Below, piece by piece: positions 1-11,159 of a stretch of 64,000 bases of DNA; position 1 is the stretch's first letter; each line of letters starts with the position of its first letter. The stretch lies in contig NC_135169.1 in assembly GCF_041146795.1 (NCBI RefSeq), positions 11,244,764-11,308,763 on the forward strand. Reading direction: 5' to 3'. Source of the DNA: Maylandia zebra (lineage: Eukaryota > Chordata > Actinopteri > Cichliformes > Cichlidae). The notes below the pieces were generated by a model. The model was not told the origin of the DNA. It saw only the letters and a program-made list of their open reading frames with translations, and ran no database searches. Made by a program: the position numbers and the translations under genes.

Positions 1-338
1 CTGGAGAGCCTGACCAGGAGGAGTCGAACATTAACTCAGCTCTTCCAGGGCACCCTGCAGACTCGGCTGTTGGCATCGGCGAGGGATGACGTGAACGCCA
101 AACTGGAGTCCATCACAGGTCAACTGCAGGTATGCGAGTCAGACCTGAGGAGGGTTTCACTTTTCTCTCTTCTTTATAATTGACCCTTTTCTCTCTCTTT
201 CAGCTCCTTGTCTCAGAGTGGGAGGGGTTTGAAGCACAAAGGGAGGAACTTGTCGTTTGGTTGGCTGATATGGATGTCTGCCTGAGTGAGGTTGACCAGC
301 TGACAGGAAACACCAGTGAAAAACTGAAACAACTGCAG
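1..338 (+). CDS. Partial spectrin-repeat gene, nesprin-like (two internal exons)
   Basis: Two coding exons are visible. Exon 1-129 (43 codons, open at the window edge) ends CAG|gtatgc, and exon 204-338 (45 codons) follows a pyrimidine tract and cag and ends CAG|gtgtgg. Both are phase 0 and read through without stops. The peptide is helical and rich in Leu, Glu and Gln, with the Trp pattern of a spectrin repeat (SEWEGFEAQREELVVWLADM), followed by LSEVDQLTGN. Such repeats form three-helix rods; in nesprins (SYNE1/SYNE2) they link the nuclear envelope to the cytoskeleton. The nesprin assignment rests on remembered family style, not on an alignment. I could not find the next exon downstream, so the following intron is very long or this is a severed fragment. 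It faces the MHC genes in the opposite orientation. Confidence 0.6.
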
Positions 339-880
339 GTGTGGGCTTGTTTTGATATGACATATGTTTGATATGAAACATACGTCAGAGAGATTATCCT
401 AAACTGGACTAACAAAGGACCATGAGTACAACATGAAACGTACATTACATGGCGTAAGGCTGAAGTTCATTGATCATTTTAATCATAAACTTGTTGTTGA
501 AATATTTTTACTGAACATGCAAACATCTGCTGATGAAAATGTGTTGATTTAATGGTCTGTTATGAAGCTATTGCTATTTCTAATGTGTTTTATCACTTTC
601 TGATGTTTTATTAATTAAACAATACATGTATTATTTGTTGTGTTATCTGTAGCTATAGTATTTATATATATTTATTTATAGTATAGCAAATATATTTAAT
701 TATTACTGTTTAAAACACTAATATGTGACATGTATTAGTAGTGATGTTGTGCTGAGGGTTAAAATGCCTTTTTGTCTTTTGGTAACTACAAAATGAAAAA
801 CCATTAATATATGTCTATGCTGTGCTCGTATTTATTTTACCCTACTCAAATTCAATTTATGATGCATTTTATTTTGAAAG
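339..880. other. AT-rich non-coding stretch
   Basis: AT-rich sequence with TATTTATA-type runs and no exon-like open frame flanked by splice signals. It is probably intron of the spectrin-repeat gene. Confidence 0.4.
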
Positions 881-883
881 ATT

Positions 884-1130
884 TAAAATGGTTCTTTAAA
901 GAACCATTTTTAAAAAGGTTCTTTGAAAAACCATTAAAGGTGCCCCAAAGAACCATTTCTTGATGGTTCTTTGGGGCACCTTTTATGGTTCTTCAATGAA
1001 CCACTGAAAGAAATGGTTCTTCAAAGAACCATTGTTTGAAAGGTTCTTTGTGGCACCAAAAAAGGTTCTTCTATGGCATCAGTCTAAAGAACCACTTTTG
1101 GTTCCAGTTGGCACCTTTATTTTTCTGAGT
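884..1130. repeat. Foldback repeat built from GAACC/GGTTC units
   Basis: The motif AAAGAACCATT and its reverse complement alternate about ten times. The longest hairpin has 21-bp arms at 936-956 and 963-983 with a 6-nt loop, made of the unit GGTGCCCCAAAGAACC. The block ends near a TTTTTCTGAGTG sequence. It resembles the palindromic non-autonomous DNA elements common in fish; no family was identified. Confidence 0.7.
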
Positions 1131-2170
1131 GCAGGGCCAAGCACAGCAGTGACCCCTCTCCTGAGCCTGGATACTTGCAATCCTAAAGGCAGAGGAAATC
1201 AAAGATGACAGCAGGCAAATAAAAACACCACAACAACTCTTAGTAGTTGCACATTTATTAACTTGTGTTCTTAATGATTATCTTGTTGATAACACACAGA
1301 TGTACTTTGTCTTTAAAGTTATCTCATGTCTTCTGGCCTGCAAGCGGGTGACTTTCCCCTGCAGGCCCATCTTCTCCAGGATTGTCCTGATCACACACAA
1401 CAAATAAGAGGAGAAAGGAAACCATGGCAACTATGTTAATCCCTAAACCCAAAGGTTTTCACAACAGAGGAACGCCGTCTGGACATCACAGGTTCTGTAC
1501 AGCAGCGGTCCGTGGGTCGTTTGGTACTGCGCCGCCAGAGTTGAGGCTCCGCTGTGAAATTTATGGTTTTCAGGGTTTGTATCGTTAACTCGGTTTCCCT
1601 GGGTCTTTCCCTGTGTTGTAGCTGTGTGTCTTATTTTGGAAGAAATATTTACACGTTACCATAGTGACCAGAGAGCATTAAGTGGCAGAGAGGAGGACGT
1701 TACTCTCAAACAAACTTTATTTGTCACATACACAATTATACAGAGTACAACATGTAGTGAAATTCTTGGTTTCCTGGCGTGGTTTTAACATGGGGAGTTA
1801 TCACGAAATTAATATATTGTTAGAGCTTATTTAGTGCTGATTGTTACTTTCTTTAAATATAGTTTGCTTCCAGTCTAAGAAAGGGCCGACTTTGGTCAGA
1901 GGCTGACAGGAAACTGCACGCTCTGTCCAGAGAACAGGAAGCTGCAGACAGAAAGTGAAACTAAGCAGAGATGTTTTGATTAAACTACGTGTGTCTGTGT
2001 GTGACGTAGGGCAGAACTACATATACTTGCAATGTTTTCAGAACTGTGCGTGGCTCGTGTCTACAGTTCTCTGTTTCTGGAAATGTACAATAAAGATGAT
2101 TTTTTTGAGCTTTGACCACACTGAGTCCAGTCTTTCTCTGTCGGCAAAAGAATTCAGAAAAGAACCGAAC
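1131..2170. other. Non-coding interval, no gene seen
   Basis: Only short chance frames were seen. A LINE-tail-like segment lies inside (listed separately). Confidence 0.4.
1705..1776. repeat. LINE 3'-tail-like repeat
   Basis: The sequence CTTTATTTGTCACATACAC followed by a TAGTGAAATTCTTG-type end matches the style of widespread fish LINE/SINE tails. It is short and lacks a visible body. Confidence 0.4.
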
Positions 2171-2171
2171 A

Positions 2172-2427
2172 TGATGATAATTGCATTTATACAGCGCTTT
2201 ACAAGTCATTCACTCACTCTCACATTCACACGCTGGTGGAGGCAGCTGCAGTTGTAGCCACACCTGCCCTGACCGACAGAAGCGAGGCTGCCATATCGCA
2301 CCATCGGCCCCTCTGGCCAACACCAGTAGGGTAAAGGACACAACGACCAGGACAGAGAGGCCGGGGATTGAACCAGCGACCTTCCAGTTACAGATGCACC
2401 TCCCAACCCCCTGAGCCACGGTCGCCC
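2172..2427 (-). mobile_element. AFC-like tRNA-derived SINE (copy 1)
   Basis: Read on the minus strand it begins GGGCGACCGTGGCTCAGG (A-box-like), has GGTTCAATCCC (B box) and then the GTTGGCCAGAGGGGCCGAT body shared with the copies at 17.5 kb and 62.8 kb, ending at AAGCGCTGTATAAAT. ATGATA occurs on both sides (2174-2179 and 2428-2433), a possible short target duplication. The AFC name is from memory of African cichlid SINEs. Confidence 0.7.
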
Positions 2428-2559
2428 ATGATAGGTTCCAGCCAGGACCCTTACTGGATACCGGGTGGGAATCGAACTCGTGACTCCCGCTCTGATGGTG
2501 TGTAGTCTTATATTTACAAAATACCACAGTTTTTGTCTTGGTCATTTTATGTGGTTGTA

Positions 2560-2950
2560 TTTATCCGCTTTACCTTAAACGCTCCGTCTGACATAAACCG
2601 GTCTGTGGCGCAACAAAGGTTGGGGAGCGCTGCTGTGCAGCATGAGGGTTAATAGGACCGCACTCATATGAATATGATGTGTCAACTGATGTATTCTTGT
2701 ACCTGCGAAAAATTATTCTTCTTGTTCTAAATTTACGCAAAACTACTGTCCTGTGTAACCCGCAATCAATCGTGGGATATGTTGGGCCACAAAGAAACAC
2801 CAGACCCATCCTTCAAATCTGGGAAAGGACACATCTGTCACCACATTGGGAGGACTCTTTGAATTAGGACGGTCTTCGTCGTGTCGCTGTGACATAATTG
2901 CCCACAAACGTGGCCTTCGAAGCATGCAACCCTGAATTTGGACATAGCAT
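2560..2950. repeat. Decayed copy of a terminal-inverted-repeat element
   Basis: The stretch at 2785-2940 (CCCATCCTTCAAATCTGGG through CTGAATTTGGACATAGC) is a worn relative of the symmetrical element at 38831-39023. The flanking sequence has no recognisable gene. Confidence 0.4.
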
Positions 2951-4440
2951 GTGTATTCAGCCAGCGTCTCCCTCAGTCCTTTGTTGGGTCCTCCCTCATG
3001 GTTTTGTACCTCTCCCTGGGTTTCCCCTTTTGCTTTGATTTCACAGGTTTTGTCAGTCAGCAAATAAAGGTGGTTTTGAGTGTAACTCCTGTCTCCACAT
3101 ACGAGTCTGCATTTAGGTCCTTTTCCTGCACACAGCCAATTTATTACAGCAGATGCCATTTTTGTCACATGTACCAAGTACGAGTAGAAGGCACTGACAA
3201 CTGCTCTCTTTCATGGAAGTGGAAGCTGTGACCCAAAGTGACTGCCAACACCCAGCACTGCACACCGAAGGACACATGCAGGTTCACCAGATCCTTTTAA
3301 AAAAATGAAACTGCTCCAGGAGTCGGCGCTTTGGCCTGAACAGCCTGTCCAGGAGTCAGAGATAGTTTTTAAAAAGTGTCTGTGTGTGATGTGTGGTAAT
3401 GTCAGAGAGTCCACACTAAAGAGTCATTAGAAGGAAGCACACAGAACATGAACAAACTGAAAACACTGGGTCACCAGGAACCCCGGAGTTGATCCCCAGA
3501 AATATAGTAAAATTCCAGTTTGTGGTCCCCACAGAGATACGTAAACATGTACACACAGACACACCAAGAAGCAGGAGGGAGGCAGGCGAGTAAGAGAACA
3601 GCTGCTACAACGACAACAAGCTGGAAAGGTGAGAACATGAGAGAGACAGTAAATGTAGATGCTCTTCAGTCACACTGTAAGATAAAGACCGTCTGTGTTT
3701 CCCCTTTCACAAGACCTTACATATGCCAAGCTAACTTCTGTATGTCCACATTTATTGAAGATGTCATAAAACTCTGGATCTGCTGTTCAGAATGTCTTTC
3801 TAAGTTTCTTTGGCTTCTTCACAGCATGAGGTGCTAACAGGCTTCATCTTGTTGTCATAAATGAATGTGTGATTGATTTAACACAGACATCCACACAGGG
3901 AAAAGCAGGTGCTGGGTCACATCTGCACAGGATCATGTTGTAATCACTTCAAATCCCTATACAGAGATTTGTAAAGAGTGCTGTCAGTGTTACTGTGGAT
4001 CAGCCGTGTAAGGGGTTACTCAGTGCTAACATTGTAATGTGTGTTACGCGGTCATAGCGACTAACGCGATTGAACGAGTCTGCATTAACACGTTAACGCT
4101 GACAGACCTAATTTAAAGCATGAATTCCAGGAACAGTAAAACAAGAACCGTCATTTTGTGTTGGAGCACACAGACGGCTACATTTCACACAAAGTTATCA
4201 GTTATGCTAAGGACAGGAGACGGGTGGGAAGATCATACACGCACTGCCACGTTTCAGGTCATCTGCTACCACGGTGAGAATATGTGGACAGTAATAAGAT
4301 AATACAATCTTTAATAATGTTATAATTAATTTTATAACCTGTGTTATATCATAGACTCCTGAAAGAGACAGTTTGAAGAATGAGACGAGTTAGCTGATAA
4401 AGATGTTTTTGTGTTTCTCTGTTAACTCGACAATGAACGA
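2951..4440. other. Non-coding interval, no gene seen
   Basis: Several short frames occur, none with splice context or recognisable protein. The LINE, SINE and hAT signatures found elsewhere in the window were not seen here. Confidence 0.35.
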
Positions 4441-4451
4441 CAATAAAACCT

Positions 4452-4715
4452 TTGACGTCTGTGACCTGGACTCAGAGCTACTGCAGACAGCATCACACCG
4501 ACCTGGCCAGTGGACTCCATCAGATATACAGTGAAGAGAAGCTGCAGAAGTCTACAGCCTCGTGGATCGGCCTGTGGTCAGATGGGAGTAACTTCTCTTT
4601 CAGATACTGGGACATGGACTCATGCAGTGATGGACTAAACAACAGGACATGTGCTACGACTCTGTTAGAGAGATCAGGAAGATGGGAAACATATTCAGCG
4701 ACGCTTCATCTCCTG
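4452..4715 (+). pseudogene. C-type lectin-like domain fragment
   Basis: The open stretch encodes TWTQSYCRQHHTDLASGLHQ, then ASWIGLW, SDGSNFSFRYWD, a Cys-containing NNRTCATTLL and SGRWETYS. These are the landmarks of a C-type lectin domain: the early WxxAxxxC-type helix, the WIGL core and the GxW near the end. The loop between WIGL and SDGS appears shortened. After GRWETYS the expected Cys and FIC ending are missing and the frame drifts into unrelated sequence. No signal peptide or membrane exon was found nearby. I read it as a broken exon of a fish lectin-receptor gene. Confidence 0.6.
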
Positions 4716-4774
4716 CTTTGCCTTTGTGTGGTCACCCATCAAAAACCTGTCCATTATGTTAGCAGTGTCCAAGC

Positions 4775-4870
4775 ATTCTTTTTTTTTCCTTTTCATACCG
4801 CGCCCCCCTGCGATGGCTCTGCGACCCCCCTAGGGGGCGGGCCCCACACTTTGGAAAGCTCTGAGTTAAC
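4775..4870. repeat. GC-rich transposon-terminus-like repeat
   Basis: CATACCGCGCCCCCCTGCG, then CCCTAGGGGGCGGGCCCCAC and ACTTTGGAAAGC resemble an interspersed fish repeat end. The partner end was not located. Confidence 0.3.
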
Positions 4871-5282
4871 CAGTAAGTCTATGGCTGTTACAGCTTTCAC
4901 AAACAAACAAGCGTAACCCGTCTGTAAGTGTTCTGGCGTGAAAGTAAGAGGCAGGAGACAGTACTGGGTCTTTGGCTCTTTACTGCACATCTGCAACACA
5001 GAAATATGTGTCTGATCTGTGTGTGTCACACGCCTGCCAGTACACCTCTCCTGATGAAGGAAAAAAGAGTGCATGCTGTTAAAAAACTGCAGCGAGTACG
5101 CTCACAAGCCTCTAGCAATCAGGCTAACTTAGCATGCTAACATTTCAGCTGCGTTCTCGGCTAAAACTCATTAAAAACGTATAGGGCTTTGGAGCGTGAT
5201 GTCACGGGGGTGGGCGTGGAAAGGATTTTGGCCCGATCCGCCATTTTGGGGGTCTAAGTGAAAAAGGAGCGAAAGCATAGCC

Positions 5283-5770
5283 ACGGTTCGTATTTGCTGT
5301 GTGGTCGGCTGCAATGTTCGATCGCACGACCGGCAAGAGAATAAGGTTGAAAATGGTTTATCTTTTCATTCTTTCCCAACCTGGAAGCAACATGAGCAGC
5401 TCGTGTATCGATGTTACCAAACAAAGGCGTCCAGCCTGGAGAGCAGCTGTGAGACGAGCTGACGTGCAGTTCTCTTCCATCTCCAAATATCTGTTGGTGC
5501 TCCAGACATTTTCATTCCGGTAAGTTCTAAATATGTTCATATCTTTATAGCCTATTAGTTTTATTTTCTATGCGCTCTGAGCAAATTAGAACAAACATCC
5601 TACTGAGTGATTTTGCAGAACTACCTTCTATTTATAGAGTTGCTAATTATTTGGCATTATTGCAGCAAACCAGCCGATGAAATGGATGAAACATCGTGAC
5701 TGGGTTCCAGCGCTACACGAGGGACCTGCTTCAAACATACCACCATGCCAATCAGATTACTTCTTCCATG
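5283..5770 (+). pseudogene. THAP zinc-finger relic (copy 1)
   Basis: Reading from 5283 gives TVRICCVVGCNVRSHD, then GLSFHSFPTWKQHEQ, i.e. the Cys pair and FHxFPxxxxxW of a C2CH THAP domain. The likely start codon has become ACG. A frame change continues the domain as RRPAWRAAVRRADVQFSSIS, and a second one restores WCSRHFHSG before a GTAAGT donor near 5521. A second exon begins near 5666 (KPADEMDETS) and is broken by another one-base shift. It cannot encode a working protein. Confidence 0.65.
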
Positions 5771-6171
5771 TGAGGGTGAAGAGGTGACCCTCCTGGATAA
5801 GATGGTGAAGGTTTGCTGCGTTTGGTGAACAGTGTGATAATAAAACCAGGGAAAATGAAACCTGCTCCTGTTAAATGTTCTTTAGTCTTGTGCTGTTATT
5901 TTTTCAAAAGATACAGTAAATAAAGTAATGTTAGTAGTGGGTGATATCATGTAAACACTGTCATGATTTTGTGTAAACATTTTGTCATTTGTAAACTATA
6001 AATGACATGGATTTTACACTGTTACTGATGTGATGTTTTACCTTTTACCTGTCACTACAGATGGTCTGTGAATGTTTTGATCAAGAGCCTTTTTTGGGCA
6101 GCTGAAGAGGAGAAGTCTATCTTATGGCCAACCTCTGGCTGTATCTTGGTCATATTACCCAGCAAAACCCA

Positions 6172-6408
6172 TTATGCAGGTTCATCTGTAACAGTCCTTG
6201 TGCCACGGATCAACACTGCTGCTTCTACATTAAACAGAAGAGCAGCGACATGGCTGCAGGTCTCTGCGACTCCGGCCTTACAGGTGCAGCGGGCGGCTTC
6301 AACCTTCCCTGTGATGCTCACAGTGACCCATGGCTGCAATGCTGGTTCATTCAGTCTTTGAGAGTGCAGGACCTGAAACACACACAGACAAAGTTCATTT
6401 AAAGACAA
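6172..6408 (-). pseudogene. SWIM zinc-finger relic
   Basis: The minus-strand frame reads VEAARCTCKAGVAETCSHVA, the CxCx(n)CxH pattern of a SWIM zinc-binding domain, then ALLFNVEAAV and TVTDEPA. This matches the style of fish transposon-encoded proteins with SWIM domains. It lies on the strand opposite to the THAP relic within the same element. It ends at a stop (TGA in place of an expected aromatic residue). Confidence 0.6.
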
Positions 6409-7469
6409 GAACTATGAGCCAAGGCCGACACAAATGTGTTTAATCTACTTTATCATAAATGTAACAAAGTGTCTAGAAAGTTAGCACATACATGTAATTT
6501 TTCATTTCTTTATGTGTCCATCTATAGAACGCTGCAGGTTATAGTGTAAATCTGCCTGCAGAAAATGAACCTAAAGTATGTAATGCAAGGATGTCATCAC
6601 TTTAGAGATGGAGAAAGCATAAAGTGACAATTATGAATCACTTAATATGATAAGGAGATTCTGCAGGTCATTAATCAATGTATAAAACTAAAATAAAATG
6701 TATTTTTAGTGACACAGGATACAAATATGGAAGCAAGATGTATAATTAGAATTATTTATAATAAACATTAATAAATCATTGCAATTTCTTTAACCATAAA
6801 GAATAACAATCCTTCAGGACAGTGTCTCATCAATGCACTGAACTCACTATGTTATCCACCTAACAGCCTCCACATGTTCTCACTGTAATTTCCCCTCATG
6901 AATGAATTTATGCTGCACTAATGTGAATGTTTGCAGGGAAATCAAACGCATTTCACTCGCAGTACTCGAGCTGACTTACCTTTGATTGAATGACGACTTG
7001 TACGCGCTGACTCCACAGACAAGGTACGAGAATATGTCAGGCTACGTCCATAGCGGTTGGTCTTCAGGGTTTCTACTCCACGGCCGTATTTCATACGGGT
7101 CCACATTTCCAATGCAGGCTATTTTCTGCAAGTACCGCCGCTTCGCCTCTGGACGCAATCGGTCTCTATACAGTCCATTCTCTATTGAGCTGCTTTTAAG
7201 CATCTTGTAATCGTCGTTCCAACACAGTGTGTTTGTTTTGATTCGTAGACCCCGAAAATGGTGCCGCGCTCCCACAATGCATTGCAGCGTGACGTCAACT
7301 CCAAAGCCCTATATTAGTGAACTCCGCCCTCCACAAAACTTATCCCGAATGAGTCTCTAAATGACAAACAAAAACATGGCGGTTCGGCTGTATTCACATT
7401 GCAGCTTGGGGTCTGAACAAACTTTAATTCGCAGAGAGCAACGTGGCAGTGACTTACCTATGGGCAGAA

Positions 7470-7765
7470 ATCTGTGCCATCAGAAACTGAATTTGAATAA
7501 GTTAAATTTGAATTTGAATTGCTCAGATTGAATCTGAATTGTAACTTGAATAAATGCTTTTGAAAACTGAATTTGAATTAGTCTAATTTGAAATTCAATT
7601 TATGGTTTGAAAATGATCATCACTAAATTGAAATTGAATTTTATATTTTGAAAATGAATTGATTTGCTTTGAAACTGCATTTTATCCTTTAAAAATTCAG
7701 CTCTCGAATAATTTCAGTTTCACTTCTCACCATTCAGTTTCAGTTCTACAATTCAGTTTTTTGGA
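7470..7765. repeat. GAATTT-rich degenerate repeat tract
   Basis: About 290 bp are dominated by variants of TTTGAATT and TTGAAATTCAAT in both orientations, ending with CAGTTTCAGTTCTACAATTC and a CCGGTTCCGG segment. No open frame. It may be a foldback element or an expanded simple repeat. Confidence 0.5.
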
Positions 7766-7769
7766 ACTT

Positions 7770-9040
7770 ACATCCGGTTCCGGTTCAAGCGCAGATTAAT
7801 AGAACTACGTTTTACTAGCGGACCGAAAGTGTTACTGACGGGAATCTACAGCGTCTTGAGCTGAATTAAGACTTCAGAAGTCATTCGTCATGTCGAATGA
7901 CCAGCGGATAAACTCTCAGGTTGGTAATAAATGTATTACATGTATAAGAACAAGCGTCATGTTAACAAATGATACCCGTAAGGTAACTTTTATGCTTATT
8001 GTAGCTGCTAGCTAAAAACGCTAATTTAGCGTAGTTTGCCCTGAATTCAGCTTTGACAAACATGATCGACTGTTTCTAGTAGAATTCCAAAGTTGTCATC
8101 TTGGACCCTCTCAGAGTACCCCCTCTGTATGCTTGCAGAGACCCCTACAGTAGGGAAACATGCAAAACGGTGTCCAAACCTTTGTGTTTTAGCTTTATTT
8201 ATGTCTTACACAGCATCCCAACTCTTTAGCTAACTTAATAACTTTAGCTAACGTGAATAGTTAGTGTAATTCATTAGTGCAGCATTACTGGATCACCTCT
8301 GTGACCGGGACACACATGCACACGCCTACGTCACCACACAGCGCACACACACGAACTCACACAGACTCAGATCACAGGTAGGAGAGTGAGATGCAAAAAT
8401 GAAGTATTTAATTTAAACAAGGGATGTTTTGGGTGAAATTCATGAGTATTTAACACATATGTTACACTAAACAACCAAAGCCAACGTGGTGCCATTTTTG
8501 TTATTGGTTGACATTTCTCCACCAATAGGTGGAATAGGTTTTCTGTCGTTACTGTTTTCACGCTGTCCTTAGAAAATGCTTTTTTAAAGCATTTCTTAAT
8601 GTGACGATAGTATTTAGCATCACTTATACATATCTTTTTTTATCATAACTCTGGATTTAGCGCCCTGTCATTAAAACTGAAAAACTGGTGTATACTTTGA
8701 AGTCCAAACTTTCAACACGGGCTGAAATAGAGACTCAGCGTGGCTGCAGCTTGTTGCTATGTCAGTTTAAATCAGTCATGTGATTTGGAGGTGCGGCACA
8801 CAGAGGGTTAATAACACTTCATTCCATTTCCAGAGTGGAATAACCAACCACCTGTGTGAAATCTGAAATGCCCATGGTGTTGATTCACAGTCATTGGCAT
8901 TGTTGCTACTGACAACAAGAAACAAAGTCGGTCTGCCCTATGGGCTGAACCATTTGTTAATGGTGGAGGGGGGAGGTAACACTATGCAATATATTCAGTT
9001 TTACCATTTATATTCACTGTAGCTAGGCTCAAAGTGTTAA
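7770..9040. other. Non-coding interval with one doubtful short exon
   Basis: An ATG at 7890 opens MSNDQRINSQ followed by GTTGGT, which could be a first exon, but no downstream exon or conserved domain was found. There is a short CA-rich tract near 8310-8360. Otherwise nothing recognisable. Confidence 0.3.
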
Positions 9041-9042
9041 TT

Positions 9043-9112
9043 CTGGGTGGCATGGGATCATTTTAGGGTGGCACATGCCACCCCGTGCCACCCTTCTAGA
9101 TCCGCCCCTGCT
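9043..9112. repeat. hAT-like transposon terminus
   Basis: GGGTGGCAC.. and the end ..AGATCCGCCCCTG, read from the right as CAGGGGCGGATCTAG, resemble the terminal repeats of the hAT-like elements at 37.5 kb and 61-64 kb. The other end was not found. Confidence 0.4.
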
Positions 9113-9404
9113 CTTTCAAAGGCTGCAGAGTTCAGGTGGACCCTCTAAACTGCAGGTAAGCAATCATTTTCTGTCATCTTTCTTTGCTATTCCACTGGAC
9201 TGGACATAAGTTTAGTTTTTGTTAGCTACATCTGTTGAAGTTGTGGTAAAATGCTAACATTAGCCTATTCGTTGTATTTAGCTAACCTGCAGCTAATATT
9301 TGCTAAGTTTAGTGATGCCCGTGTCTCTTTAGAGGCCAGTGTTGTGAATAAGCAAACATATTTGGACTTTTAACTGGATTCTGCAGTACAAGTTTTAGTC
9401 TAGT

Positions 9405-10421
9405 TTTTTTTTTTTTTTTCTTTTGCCTGTCCCGTTTGGCTCTTTTGCATCAGAATTATTGTCTAAAGGCAAAGAAAGATGCCCAACGGATTTACTTTAC
9501 CAAATAGACCATCCCAGCCTTGCCGTAATGGTCCATTTGATTCACCTTTTATTGTTTATTTTATTTTCACTTGCTGAATACGGGACAGACTTGACTGGGG
9601 GAAAGAAGGGGAGAAAGAAAGAGGGAAAGAGAAACAGCTGAGAAGAGGGACGGGGGAGAAGGGCAAAAAACAAAAACCAACAGAACGGGCAGAGAAAAAA
9701 AATGCATCTATCGATCACCTGGATCACCTGCTGAGAAAGAAAAAAGAAAACAAGCAGAAGAGAACAAGAGTAACAGAATAAACAACATCACAATGATATA
9801 TGGGAATATGACAGTAAATACTAAATGTTAAACATTATTGTGCAGCACATAAGATCAACAGAACACAGTGTGCTTTGAGGTAGGAGCCAAAAAGGGTGTA
9901 GTTTGTGGGTGTGATCACCCGTGTGTACACCTGTGAGCATGGACGCGCTTGTTTTTTTAAAAGGTTCCTTCATGTAATGATCTGCTAGAGGGTGTGGGGG
10001 GGCCACAGCCCCGTCCTCCAGGGCATGAAGCAGGTATGGAGGAGATCAAGACTCCAGACATCCAGAGGCCCCCAGAACACAAGAGATCAAGGAAGACCAA
10101 CAGAGGGGCAGCTGCGCCACTGTCCCAGTAAGAGCTGAGGAGAGTCCCAGATGAGGGCTCACTCAGCAGCCGCGGAGCAGAAGCCAGGGGGGGTTGCAGT
10201 GACGCGCCCGTGAGCTCTGCCGGCAGCCAGCTGCGCCTGAGTGACCGAGCCCCAGGCCGAGAGGCCGGGGGCACCCCACCTCCGAAGTGGCCCGAGCGAG
10301 CCCCAGGCTCCAGGCCCCGATAAGCGGCCGCCAAGGAGTGAGCCGGTGTGTACCTGGAAGCCCACCCCCGGACACAAAGAACCACCAACGCACCGATGTC
10401 TGAGGGAGTCCGCCACTGGCC
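9405..10421 (-). mobile_element. Poly-A retroposon with 14-bp target duplication
   Basis: AGTTTTAGTCTAGT occurs exactly at 9391-9404 and 10422-10435. Between them is a 1.0-kb insert whose + strand starts with about 15 T, so on the minus strand it ends in poly-A. Its minus-strand 5' half is GC-rich and unlike the surrounding AT-rich DNA. Long overlapping minus frames there look compositional; no reverse transcriptase was seen. This is the signature of LINE-mediated insertion of a non-autonomous RNA. The source transcript is unknown. Confidence 0.85.
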
Positions 10422-10679
10422 AGTTTTAGTCTAGTAAGTGAATGTGTTTAATTGTAGGCATGGACATTACTGGATATTCTTTATTTATTATTTTACATTT
10501 ACAATTTTTTTTTTCCTGGGGACCCTGTGACACCCCACTGAAGAGCCGTAGGCTGGATCTCTTAAGATCTCACTGTCGGGTTTGTAAGGCCATGTTACTC
10601 CTAAATTTCTATCTTGTTCAAAGAGAAGATATAAAACAAAGTTCTAAGCTAATCGAACTTAGTGTTCTCCTTTTTAAAA

Positions 10680-10762
10680 AGAATCGATAAAGAATCGAAT
10701 CGTTAAACAGAATCGAAAATGGAATCGGAATCGTGAAAATCTTATCAATACCCATCCCTAGG
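10680..10762. repeat. Terminus of a GAATCG-rich miniature DNA element
   Basis: Repeated AATCG motifs end in ATACCCATCCCTA, read inward as TAGGGATGGGTAT, a terminal sequence common to non-autonomous fish transposons. The partner end is unclear. Confidence 0.45.
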
Positions 10763-10877
10763 CAGGATAGAGTGAAGGAGAGAAGACAGGTTGGATCCAC
10801 TGTGCTGTCATGAACAGCCTGCTGTGGGTGGAGGGTGAGGTGGAGCAGGATGCTGTGGAGGAGGTGAGGCTCCAACC

Positions 10878-11150
10878 CTAAGCCCAACAATCATGTTTTA
10901 CAGTCCTGTGGTCTCAGCCTCAGATACTTATTAAATCACACAGAGCTCATGTAGAAACAAATGAACTAAATATGTTCTCCATTTCTGTCACACAAAGCTG
11001 TATGAAACGTTTCCCACAGTTGGTATCATGGTTGCTAGGCAACCTGGGCAGCGCGACGGAGGTTAGACCATCCCATTTCATGAGCCTACAAGCCTCGCAC
11101 TTCCGGCCTTAGTGGTCTTCGCGGCCCTTGTAGACTGTTAAGGCTGCAGA
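10878..11150. repeat. Inverted, decayed homologue of 22430-22670
   Basis: AACAATCATGTTTTACAGTC, CCTGTGGTCTCAGCCTCAGA and GGTTGCTAGGCAACCTG match, in reverse complement, the start of the transposon beginning at 22352. Confidence 0.6.
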
Positions 11151-11159
11151 ACCTAAATT

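Larger units (their letters stand above)
5184..7309. mobile_element. THAP/SWIM DNA transposon, copy 1 (decayed)
   Basis: The left end GGGCTTTGGAGCGTGATGTC and the right end (reverse complement GGGCTTTGGAGTTGACGTC) form terminal inverted repeats about 25 bp long. Both are bordered by TATA (5180-5183 and 7310-7313), a possible target duplication. Inside are a THAP zinc-finger relic on + and a SWIM zinc-finger relic on -. THAP domains are known in P-element and Kolobok transposases; I do not assign a superfamily. A paralogous, inverted copy is at 22267-26190 and a fragment at 38.4-38.8 kb. Confidence 0.65.

Noticed and set aside
7890-7919. First exon starting MSNDQRINSQ
   Set aside because: Weak donor, no second exon and no recognised protein; kept only as a remark.
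9957-10416. Overlapping long minus-strand frames in GC-rich DNA
   Set aside because: Several frames are open together because of base composition, and the region lies inside a poly-A retroposon; no domain was recognised.
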